From Dromaius novaehollandiae (lineage: Eukaryota; Chordata; Aves; Casuariiformes; Dromaiidae), in NCBI RefSeq assembly GCF_036370855.1, contig NC_088112.1, positions 13,136,469 to 13,200,468 on the forward strand: a DNA stretch of 64,000 nucleotides, in the 5' to 3' direction. The notes under the pieces are model-generated. The model worked only from the letters and a program-made list of their open reading frames with translations. It was not told the origin of the DNA and did not search any database. The number at the start of each line of letters is the position of its first letter. Within the stretch, counting starts at the first letter, position 1. Positions 23,519-34,560 of the stretch are shown here, piece by piece. The translations under genes were made by a program, and so were the position numbers.

Positions 23519-26079
23519 GGGAAAGGGTTATCTGGTGCACCAGCTACATCTGCTTCTCAAATTGCACATGTTTTTAGTGTTTTTTTTTTTTAAACTGGAT
23601 GTTTAAAAGCTAAAACCTCTAATTGTGCAGAACATGCTAGTCCCAGCTTCCACCTACGGGCACACCTGCCGCCAGCTGATCTCGTGTGACACTGCAGAAC
23701 GGGCTCTTGTTCACATGCTCGTGTTGACGTTTTGAGCGCTTGCCAGCAGCTGGCAAACACTGGTGTGTAATGTTGCAATGCAGAAGTGAAATCGAGTGGT
23801 AGAATCCAGGTGCACTGAGACAGATCCTCTATTTAACTTGCCCTAAAACCAGCCAAATGATGCAAATTGGTATAAATTTCAGTCTTTTCTAGTTCATCTT
23901 GGATGGCCAATATGTTGCTTGTATCACAGTAACATTTGCATGTACATAGCATGGTTTACAAAACTACTTTGCAGCTGGCTTTGCCTACGCTTCTCATGTG
24001 ATGACAGGCTTATACTGGTAAGATAGTGGGTATTAATTAATTTATTTTAAAAGCAGCCATGTGCTTGTCATTCCTTGTTGGGTCAAAATGTTCTGAAGTC
24101 ACCCATTCCTTAGCTTGCTGTTTTAATTAAATACACAGACCCTTAAAAGAGGCTTGCACTGTCTCCAACTATTCAAGACAGACGTGGTAAATGTTAGTGC
24201 AGCAGAGTGTGAATCGCTTGCTGAGAGCCATCCTCTACCCTTGCCTCACATCTATTACCAAGTGTAAACTAACGAACAAAGAGCTGGCATTTGTCACAAT
24301 ATCTAGTGTAAGGGCTTTCAAAGAGTGCTGCGGGCTGACACGGAAAGACTGCACTAGGCTGCAGCCCTTGACCTCAATAAAGGCTTCAGAGAAAGCTCCT
24401 GCAAAGTTTTGCAGCACAAAAAAAGAACTTCTCTCTGTAATGTAGCAGCCAGTGCACTTTCATAGCTAAAACTACATCAAGGCTTCTGTTGACTTGGTGG
24501 AAACGACATCTTTGGTTTGCGTGTAAGCACTGTTCTGTGATGTCTTTTTTGCTCCAAAACACGGACATGTGACTTACAAGATGAATATATATCAGCTTAC
24601 ACAAGCAGTTCAACTGCAGCAAATGAGAAGGGCATTTTGCAAGGGAATAGGAGAAATGGGAGAGCCAGAGTTTCCCAGATTCCAGTCCCTGCTTTCCTGG
24701 AAGGAGCTGGGCTGCTGAGGTTCCCAGCTTCCAGAAGGGAGAGCATCTGCTCTCCCTAACAAAGGAAAAGGTGAGAAATCATGGAGGCTCCAGCTCCTTT
24801 GCTGTGAGTCAGTTTGTCTGTAGAGTGGGAACAAGCAAACAATCATTCCTGCTGGGTCTGAGCTCCTGCATGGGCCAGGCTGAGCTGAAGGGTTTAGCCC
24901 TGGGAGCAGGAGGCTGTGTGCAGCACTAATTTGTGGTGGAAGAGGCCTCTGAGCTCATACTGAGATTGTGCTGGCTGCCTGGGCCGTGCCCATAGCTTCG
25001 GCTGCTTCTGCCTGTTGCTGTTAAGTTGACCGCTGTTAAGGTTGTGCTCTGTCGCACACCGGGTCATTCACTGGTAGGTGGCTGGTTTTGCCCAGAGCAC
25101 CGTCTTTTCTCTTGTCAGTCTGTAGGCCCTAAAGATGGTGACAGATCTGCTTTGTGCAATGGCCCGTACCCCCCCTAGAGCTCAGGAGTGCTGGACTGTG
25201 TTCCTGATAGCTGGAACTGTCCCTGCAGAAATGCTGGCTGTTGGTTAGAGGGAGAGCGAGGGGAGATCATTTGGCCAAAGCAGTTTGCCTCTAATTAAGT
25301 TCACAACTGTCATCTTGTCTCACCTTCCGCCTGCAGCCAGCCCAAGAAGTGGCACACAGGCTGTGGCCAGCCGACCCGTAGAGGCGCAATGCACCAGGAA
25401 ATGGGCTCTACCCAGTGACACAGGCAGAGCAGGTAGCTCCAGATTAGTGCTATTTTTTCCAATTTTTTTTTGTGTTTGCAGATACTTAAGATTGCCCACA
25501 AGGCTGCGAGCCCCAGCTTAGGGAGTGGAAGGTGACAGACAGCTGGTTTTGACTGTCTTTCACATGACCCTAAGATGTGCACAGGACAAAGTTCAAAAAC
25601 CACGGCCTCGTGTTGGTGGCTCTCTCCCTTCACTCAGTCCCACCAGAGCTGTTAGTGGAATTGGAATGCAGGTGATGAAGAAGAGAAGTGTCACTGTGAC
25701 TGTTGTCTGTAGGAGACAAAAATGGAGACTGTCCCAGCAGGTAAGGAAATTCCTGCACGTTGAGCTAGCCTGGAAAAACACTTCAGTGCTAGTCTAGGAA
25801 GTTCAAAGTGGAGACAGAAACTTCCTCCTCTCCCTTTTACACCTAGATGTGATTTTAGAGGATGTAGTCCTCTGGCAGGAAGGGCTAGGGACAATGACTG
25901 AACAGAGGCTACTGCAGAAAGGCATGTAAAAGAACTTAATTTCCTCGCTTTTAGGAATTTAACCCTTCTTGTTCTCTCATCTTGGATTTTGTTTGCAAAT
26001 CAAAAACGGGCAAAGATTTTGGTAACCTCATAGTATCACCAACAGTTTGTTAAAAGACTAATTGCCAAGTAGCTTATGC

Positions 26080-26400
26080 ATGTGGGACCATTAGTAATTC
26101 TGTAGCTATGCAAATTAAAACAGTGATGTATGATTTATAGCTTTAATAATGTTCTGAAGGCTCTTAAATTTTAATCACTTGCAACATCCTTTTTAATATT
26201 CAATTACTTTATTAACTAATTAGGTCACTTGCTGAAAAAGCACATAAGGCTGGTGCTATTTTAATATCAGCTGAACATCACAAAATACCTTTGAATTGGT
26301 GTAAATGGTTTATTTATTTTAAATAGATCATTAAGATACTATAATTAATACATCAATTATGGAAAAAAGACAAAAAAATTGATAGATGCCAAACCACAAT
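26080..26400. promoter_or_regulatory. Candidate conserved non-coding element rich in homeodomain-type sites
   Basis: This AT-rich block has many TAAT/ATTA cores, including ACTAATTAGG, TTAATTAATA-like and ATGCAAATTA (octamer-like) strings. It has little simple repetition. The look is that of vertebrate developmental conserved elements, which are plentiful around the EBF1 locus expected to the right of CLINT1. Conservation itself cannot be seen from one sequence. Confidence 0.35.
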
Positions 26401-26438
26401 AGCAGTGGCTTTTCAGCTTGCTTTCTTAATGTTCACAG

Positions 26439-26503
26439 GGATGCTGAACTCGGTGAACATGGCCACTGAAGTACCTTCCTACATAATTCGTATTCGGCTG
26501 AGG
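26439..26503 (+). other. Candidate unassigned exon (65 nt)
   Basis: A pyrimidine-containing TTCACAG acceptor precedes 65 nt that end at a strong AGG|GTAAGG donor. One frame reads through as 21 codons starting MLNSVNMATEVPS. The segment holds several CpGs, unlike the AT-rich surroundings. It is not part of LSM11 or CLINT1 as built here. It could be an exon of a non-coding RNA or of an extended transcript, or a chance arrangement. Confidence 0.3.
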
Positions 26504-27340
26504 GTAAGGTTCAAGATATGCTTGGTTCATTATAGATGCTTTTTGTATGAATTTAGCTTTCTGATTGATAAAAGCTCCACAAATGACCTTGAAAAGCAAA
26601 AGTATTTAAAAGGACAGCCCTCCTTTACAGCTTGCTCTTTTGTCTGTCTCAAAAAGATAAAACCATAGCATCTTAGTCCTGCTAATGCTGGGATGAATAG
26701 CCAGAGTTCCTGAGGGAAGGAAGGTGGGTTGCTAATCAGTGACCTACCTGCTGGTATTCAAAAAGGGCCAGAGGAGTCCAATCCTCATGAGAAACTTGAA
26801 CTTTGCTCGCTAGATTCACCTGTTCTTCATGTCAGGGGTAGGGCAAAGATTAGATTTTTGACAAGTTGTTAGGAAAAAAAAAAAAAACCCCTTTCTCCTG
26901 ATGCCAATAAGAAAAAGCTAGACTAGCCTGCCTGGGAATGCTGTCAATCTAGTATAGGTTCTCAAAACCCTCCAAAGGCTCTTCTGTGCATCAGCTGTCC
27001 AGGCTCTCTCAAAACATGCAGTGGAGCAGGTGTCATACATGAGCGTCCCAAAGTGTGGGGGGGAGGAGGGTAGAGCCTCCTTGCAGCAGAAGTTTGGAGG
27101 CTGGGCACTTTCCCCCCTTACTCTGGGGGAAATGGTTGACAGCAAAACCCAACATGCACCAAGAGACTGGCTGTAGGTGCCTGACTTCCCCTTAAAAGTC
27201 TGTCCTGAAAAATCCTGAATTCTGCTTAGTCAATGGGACATTGCTAAGCTTTACAGCTCACTATGAAAATAATTAACCTTATAATCTGTGACCTAACCTG
27301 GACAAAACAAACCCAACTGTTATCAGCATTTGCTGTGAAC

Positions 27341-27613
27341 TTTTTTTTTTTTTTTTTTTTGCTTCTCCTCCACTGCTGCAGGGCAGTGCAACATGTCCCT
27401 GGGACACTTCTGTAAGCGAGGAGGTGCCCTGTTGCTGGGCAGTCTCTGCTGCGTGTGAGCTGGGATGACAGGGGGGAGCACCAAAGGTCTAGCACTGGTT
27501 CCCTGGCTGCCAGTCCTCAAGCCAAAAAGCACTTTCTCTTGCCCAGAGATGCAGACTGCGGCAATGCAGCAGCACCCACACCCAAAATAAGAATAGAAAA
27601 TTGTACCCCACAA
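27341..27613 (-). mobile_element. Possible retroposed fragment with A20 tail
   Basis: On the - strand, about 250 bp of relatively G+C-rich sequence (27613 down to 27361) ends in a run of 20 A, then returns to AT-rich DNA. That order is what a retrocopy would leave. I did not recognise a parent transcript or SINE and could not define target-site duplications. Confidence 0.25.
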
Positions 27614-28045
27614 AGAAAGGATGCTTGAGTGGTAGTACAGAGATTTATACCTTTGGTTTACACCAGCCTTTTGTGCAACACCTTAAGTTTGAAAAGCGGA
27701 GTTTGTCACCAGTATGGCTGCAACCCTGGAACACACTTTGAATTTTCATCTGTTCTAAATCTTACTAATAAGGGTAAGAGAAATATTATTCTAGGAATTA
27801 AGTCAATCTCAGATTTTAGCTAAAATTACATCAACATGATGATACATAGGGAGAGCAATAGTTTTCCCTCTGGAGAAGTTGCTAGAAAAGATCTGCAGTA
27901 ATTACAGAGAACTTATGTTCCCCTTTTCACTTTTCTTGCTTTTATTTTATCTTAACCAAAAGCCATAACTTAAAAAAAAATGCTTTGTCCTGTGCTGATC
28001 TCTTTCTGCTAAACAGAAGACCAATATTTACAAGAGAGCTGCAGG

Positions 28046-28062
28046 GTGTGTGTGTGTGTGTG
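28046..28062. repeat. (GT)n microsatellite
   Basis: A perfect alternating GT run of about 8 units. Confidence 0.9.
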
Positions 28063-31000
28063 GAGGGGTGGAGGACCCAAATTTCAATTTATAGGGAGAG
28101 TAACTGAGAACTAAAACTTACATAGTCTAAATTTGTCTCTAATGCATGACTCCACTACCAAAAATAAAAGATGCACATACCTATGTCACAGGGGAGAAGG
28201 AAGACGGGTTAGTTAAAAGTCAATAGTAACTTTAACCGTCAACTTAAGTTTCATCTAAAGTATGGCTTAAGATGAAATTCTAACTTTTCTCTAAAGAGAA
28301 TTCCAACTAGTTAGCACTTTGCATCAGAAATAATTATCACTGCTTCAAGAGGCTAATATTTAGTGTGTTTACAATTGAAAAGATGAATGTACTAGACTAA
28401 CCCCACTGGATTAGACAGCTGCATAAAGGGGACAGGGATGCTTACAGTAATGCTAAATCCACTTCAGAGTCTACAGGAGCCATCACAGGACACAGAGGTG
28501 CAGAATAACATAATAAGATACCAAACATTGCTACAGGTTGGGACAACATATGATGCTACGTACCTTAGAACAAGAGTGGATACAACTCTTAAGGGGTCAG
28601 GGATATTTCAACAGCCAAAGGGGGTCACTGCCATGATTTTTAAGAGTGTTTATTTCACCCTACAACAATCCTGTTGTACAACACGGCTCACTGTGTTCGC
28701 AATCCCCTTAGAAAGCCCCAGTTCTCAGTCAAGTAGGTGCATTTTTATCACATTCCTGTAACTGTCTCCCCAGTCATTTATTCACATGATAAAATCATCT
28801 GTCTCAAATCATTTCTGTAGGAAAAAAACACACCCTCCTTTGTCAAACTGAACCAGACTAGTTGGCTTTGCAAATAAAAGGTCACCAGTGCCTCAAATAC
28901 AACTGGTACCAGGAGAAACAGGGAAGCAGAATGCAGCAGAAACCACCTGCAAAGCTCTGTGATTGCAGCACTCATCCCCATCCCCCTTCCTGTAAAGCTG
29001 CAAACCTTGTCTCAGCCACAAAGACACTGGTACCAAAGAGTCAACTGTTAACCTCCCCAACTTGATTCAATGTGACAGTGACACTTCACAGCACATTGCA
29101 TCCAATCTCATTTGAAGCTGACAAAGATTGTTTCTGTTTTATATCTATTGGTTTATTAATGGACTACAGCCTCTTAAGCAGATGCATATTCATTAGATAG
29201 CCAGCTGTTAGGAGGTTCCCAGATGTCGAAAGTAACGCTGTCTTGGAAGGCTTTCTTTTTTTCCTTATCATGAAATAAAGTAATTGTAGCTCTATTAAAG
29301 AGCCAGTTAATTACTGAACCAGTACCTTATGGCACATGATTAAAAAAAAAATGCAAATTCATGAGGAGTAAAAACTGTTTCTTTAAAATTAGAGATGAGC
29401 TGACACTTCTCTGTACATGCACAGAACTTACATACATGTAGCCACTTGGACTACTCCTGTGGGTGTAAAGACCCCTCAGCTACACCAAAGTTTTGCTAAA
29501 GGCACCTTTCTTCATTTTCTGCCTACTGCAGAATTCTCTTGTCTTACCCTCTTTTCCTCCCTTATCTGAACAGCAGCCACAGAAGCACATCAAAAATGAA
29601 AACAAAAGATGTTTCTGCTTTTAAAGGCTGCTGTATCTGAAAAGAAGGAAATTTCCACAGCATCCCAGCTAGGAGTGCTGCTAGGATAATAACCATCTCC
29701 CCCCACTACCCCAAGGAAGCCATTCTCCCACTGAAATGTTTATCCAAATCCATGTGTTATGAAGAAAAGCATTCATGGTGATTCTGCGTTTCTGGCAATT
29801 CAAGCTCCATCTCATCCCATAGCTACAGCCTCCAAGGAGCCTCCAAAGAGAGCAAGCTGCCCTCCAATTATTAATATAGGAGGAAGAGGGCAACTGCTGT
29901 CCCTATGCAGCAGAAAGAGCTCCTGGGTGGAATAAGTGGAAGCATACAGATACTCAGTATTTAGTTTCCACTTCTCTCACTCCTCTTTTTGCCAGTCAGA
30001 TGTCAGCAATACCTGGAACAGTATAACAACTGATTTTTCAGTGTCCTGGAGTTCTGAGCATTAACTGAAAAAGTCTCCTTTGCCATCAAATTAAATATTT
30101 TGCTTAACCCAGAGCAAAGTATTTCAACATGCACTGAGACCCTACAGGTTTGCCTACAACAATTCTGAATTGTACTCAGTGATTGCTTTGAAGAAAACTG
30201 GAAAAAGTCACATTTCCATTAAAACCTTTAATCAGAACCAAGTGAAGGTACTATACAGTGTCATATGCTATAAAAGTATTTACAGTCATGCACAGATGAA
30301 TGTGGAGGCAATTTTGTAGAGCGACTCCTGGAGCAAAGGCCTCAGAGAATAAAAGTGTCTTTAGATATTTGTTATCCTGTTATAGTTGATATCACCTTGA
30401 GTATACAATGCCTGCCTGCATTATGTAAACACTTCATTGATAAATCCCTCCCCCACCTCCCTTAAGCTGTGTCAGACTGTTCTTAGCTGACAGATAGAGT
30501 TGAAACAGATGCTGCTATAAATACCCTTGTTTAGCTGTTTTGAATATAATTTCTTTTGTAGAACACAGTGGATGCTCAAGTTATCACTGAACCTGCACCT
30601 GTGCAGGAGTTTCTCTGTTGTACCCAGCATCAAGAATCATTTTTTTAAAGAGATTCCATAAACATGCAAGGATAGATTCTGAGCCTCTCTCTCTTCTTAA
30701 GTACAGACATCCTTTACAAAGCATTTCAGTAATTTTATCTGAACTCTTAATAAGTTTAAAAACTCCCAAATGCAAAGGTGGCAAAGTTTGCCTCTTACAA
30801 TCAGACAATGAGTACAGTTAATTCCATCTCATAAATAACTCCCTTTAGACCCAAAACTCCCATGACAGTTGCTGCTTTCCAGCTTGGTGTGAAAAGACCA
30901 TGCAGCTATGCTGGCACTGGTCACAACTTTCAGGAATGCACTTATAGCCTGCATTTTTAAAGCTTAAGCACTTTGGATACTATCATGATAATATGAGCAC

Positions 31001-32779
31001 ACTTTTTTTTTTTTTTTTTTTAAAGACATGCAGAATACAACTTGTGAACAGGTTGGGTGAAGCACAAGGAAGCCAGATTTTTCCTGAAGGGCAGCGGGAA
31101 GAAGCCAAATACAGGCCCATGATAGGACTATGCAGCACACTAGCCAGCCACACCTGGGCTTCTGGTCAGTTTGCAGTTACAGCTGGACTTGGGTTCAAAA
31201 AAGACGGAAGGACTTCTAACTGTACTAATGTAGTAGCATGATTTAGGTTGTAGATTCCATTTATATCAGACAGCAGTCAATGAATAGGTAGATTTGCCAC
31301 TGTTTGCATTGCAGTCTGTTTTCATTTTCACCCCCAAGTCATATCTTTCAGGTACGAGCAAAATAATAAATACTAACAGTAGGAAAGAATACTGATAGAC
31401 ACATTCTATGCTGTCCACCTTAAATGCACCCAGTATTGTTTTCAGCAAACACTTGCAATCCATTTTATATCCAGGCTTTATCCTAAAGATAGTATAGCTA
31501 AGCACCACCTTTGCCTATGATCTATGCCTTCTACACTGATTATCACATTCTCTTCCTCTAAACATGCAAAATAAAACCTTCATTCAACTGGATCCCATCG
31601 CTGCAGGCTAAAATTTAGTGGGGATGCACTTGGTCCATGTTCCAAAGGGATCTTTCCAGGTTTTCTTTTGATGTTTATTTTGGTTTAAAGGACATCCTTC
31701 TCTTCTACCTGCAGACAGACTTGTTGAATAAAAAACTGCTCTCCAAGCTCTAAGCCGTACAACCTTTTTCATAATTAAGATACTTAGATAATTAAGATAA
31801 TTAAGGTCCATGAGAACAGTGTATGATTAAGGCAATGAATCAGTTCAGTACTACAACTGGTCCATAAGCATAGGCACTGCGTCCATTACATCTTAGTCAA
31901 CAAGAACAGAGAAATGACCAAATGTTTTCTGCTGCAGTTACTCTAAACCCTGACAAATATATTTCATTGTAATTAGTCTCTTGGTTGGAGGCTATGTCAT
32001 GGAATTTCCTCTGAAGAGATCTGAGCAACCTAAACAAAGATATCTTTAAACTGAAAGCCAACTATTTAGCTAGCTAGACTTAGCCTAGAAGGACACCATT
32101 ATGAATAGGCTCACCCTGCTTAGAAGCACTGTGCCTCTTTAGCATCACTAAGCTTGTGACGGACTACAGGTTTGCTCTAATCATTTGGTTTTCCTTGCCA
32201 CCCACCTGCCCTCCAGAGCTAGCCTTCTCCCTATCTAACAATTTTGCATATTTTGAACCAGGTTGAATCTTCCCATCTTTAGAACTAGAGGTTTTGTAGA
32301 TGATTATTCCAAAGTTTAAAGGTTTTAGAATGGGAACCAGAGCGGTCTCTCACACTCAGCCGTTAAAGCCTGCCTTGATTACTTTGATGTAACAACACTT
32401 GAAAGCTCCTATTCTTTGAAACTAATTTAAACACATTGAATTGTTGAAAGATTAAAAACCGCAGTCAGCTAATTACACTCACTCTCATCTCTTATTCAGC
32501 AAATGAATCACTTTTCATTACCACTTAGCTGAAGTACATGAATTTCTGCCTAATTAGAAATGTTGTAGATGGAGCATTAGCAAGGCTGGAGCGGGTCAGG
32601 ATATCTTGCCTGCTTCATTTTTAATTCCTAACAGTAGAGCCAGATAGGAAAGGCTTCAGATAAGAAGTCATTAAACAATTTTAAATTATTTATAAAAATT
32701 ACTTTGCCCAAATTATAATTATTTTTTTTCCCAAATGCTCTCATAAACGTCAAATGGAATGAAAGGAAAGGCAGCCCAA

Positions 32780-34195
32780 CATTGATTTTAATGAACATTT
32801 TAATGTTATGTATAACAGAACATTATGAATACAATGGAAACAAAGTTTTATCAATTTAATAATAAAAAAGAAATCCAACATAAGAAAAGGGAGGCAATAA
32901 ATTTCATACCTATAGTATAGTGCTTATTCTTAGTAATATTCCCAGCTTGTGAATAGAACAATGTCTTTGTATTCCAGATTCTAGAATCATGATTCATGTC
33001 AACTTAACACAGAATTACAGAAGGAAAAACAAAAAACAAAAACCCCAAAAACCTTAATTCATTCTTTTGTTTTCATTAAATCAGTAAAATCTGTGACTGC
33101 TACAGGTTTCCTTTAATAATATATATATATTTTACTCCTCTATTGGATTCCACAGCTGCTAATGCCATATTTACACAAAAGTATCACCAAATGTTGTATA
33201 AAAGCTAAGATCCAATGCTGTTGGATTAAGTAGGGTTATAGATTTCTATAACTTAACACAATGTAATTCACCTTACTTTTTGTAATGATGCCAAAAATAA
33301 ATATTTTTGCCTTTTGACTGCTGCTGACACTGTAAACCAGTGACTCCATAGGGATATTGGTGTTACAAAGGATGCTAAGTGCCACTGTAAAAGAAATGAG
33401 AGAGAAGAGAGGAAAAAAAAAAAAAAAGAAAGCATTTTCTGGAGTTTTCTAAAAGGAAACCTTACAGCAGTCTTGGATAAAGCTTCTCCCAGATCTGCAC
33501 TGGATACGAGTTATAACGGTAGAGGCATGCAGAGCCCCAGAAACTTATTGATCAAATTGCTGAAAGAGGATTTTTACAATAAAAATTTGGGTAACATAGC
33601 AGTGTGGCTGGAACATTAGCAAAAGTATATATACATTCCAGGTCCCTTTGAATTAGCCATAATCACATATGTAAGCCATTTTTGGACAAAAATATATTTT
33701 CTTATAAAAAACTGATCATAGTATTTGAGTGACTCCAATTGTGGATTCAGAGTGGTAGTAAAAGGAATGATCCAATTACGACAGAGCAATCGGGGGGGGG
33801 AGGGGAAGAAAGTCAAGCTCCTCAAGAAAAAAGAAAAGTATAAAATTAGATTCAAACATTTCTACCCAACCTCCATTCCAGTCTTCCATCAGGTTTCAGC
33901 ATTAAAATTGGTTCTTCTACCTAGGAAAAGCTTTTGATGGTCTCAATACAAATTATTTTGCAAAATCATCTAACACATTCCTCAGAAGAACCTTTCATCT
34001 CTCCAGAATTTGAATGCTAGTTATTTCAACATTTAGAAAATAGCTTTTGGTTCTTTATGTAGATACTTTAAGTAACTGATAAAGGAAAAAAAAAAAAAAA
34101 GTATTGATCAGTGTTTTTTCCGTCCCTTCCCAGCTATATTTGTGCAGCTAAAAATCCTTCATTCAGTCTGCCTATTATTTGTTTTTTTACAATCT
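32780..34195 (-). other. CLINT1: Probable CLINT1 3' UTR
   Basis: AT-rich sequence follows the CLINT1 stop on the - strand. The stop TAA itself overlaps an AATAAA hexamer at 34201-34196, too early to serve as a usual signal. ATTAAA-type hexamers occur near 33113, 32853, 32800 and 32789. A UTR of about 1.3-1.4 kb would be similar to the human gene as I recall it. The end is uncertain. Confidence 0.4.
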
Positions 34196-34560
34196 TTATT
34201 TACTAAAATTGGCAAAATTTGCAAAGGCATCTTGCTTGGGTTGTACAGTCCCAGGAGTCATAGCAGAGGTCATAGCGATATTGGGTACCCCCATTCCTAT
34301 TGTGCCCGTCAAACCCATTCCTGTAGCTGGCACTCCCATGTTCACATTTATTCCCATCATTCCCTGGTTCATCATAGGTGTAGGTCCTATAGAGGTCATC
34401 CCCATCGTACCTGTCATCACACTGGGCATTCCCATCCCCACAGGAATGGGCCCTCCCATCAATGGGCTTGTCTGGGGTCGAACAGGCATCATGTTAGGTT
34501 GAGGACTGAGGTTCACGGCTGCAAAGTTTTGAGTCATGACATTCATAGGTTGTTGCATAT
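34196..34560 (-). CDS. CLINT1: CLINT1 coding exon 12 (C terminus, stop)
   Basis: It encodes NMQQPMNVMTQ at the start, several Met/Gly-rich repeats such as GMGMPSVMTGTMGMTS and GMGLTGTIGMGVPNIAMTS, and ends QDAFANFANFSK with TAA. The acceptor is TTTTTGTAG. The final NFANFSK is a conserved C-terminal signature of CLINT1. Confidence 0.97.

Larger units (their letters stand above)
18591..26080. other. Intergenic DNA between LSM11 and CLINT1, no gene seen
   Basis: Composition varies, with moderately G+C-rich patches at 20500-21500 and 24600-25900. Short open frames are present on both strands but none shows family resemblance or a linked set of splice sites. Noted items inside are a CTCF-like motif with a CpG-dense patch (21084-21190) and two copies of a diverged repeat (22388-22436 and 23470-23518). 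Confidence 0.5.
26504..32780. other. Intergenic DNA next to CLINT1 3' end, no gene seen
   Basis: AT-rich sequence with short open frames that show no family resemblance. It contains T20 at 27341-27360, a GT tract at 28046-28062 and a T tract near 31003-31021. The segment 29150-29410 has a homeodomain-site-rich look but less strongly than 26080-26400. Confidence 0.5.
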
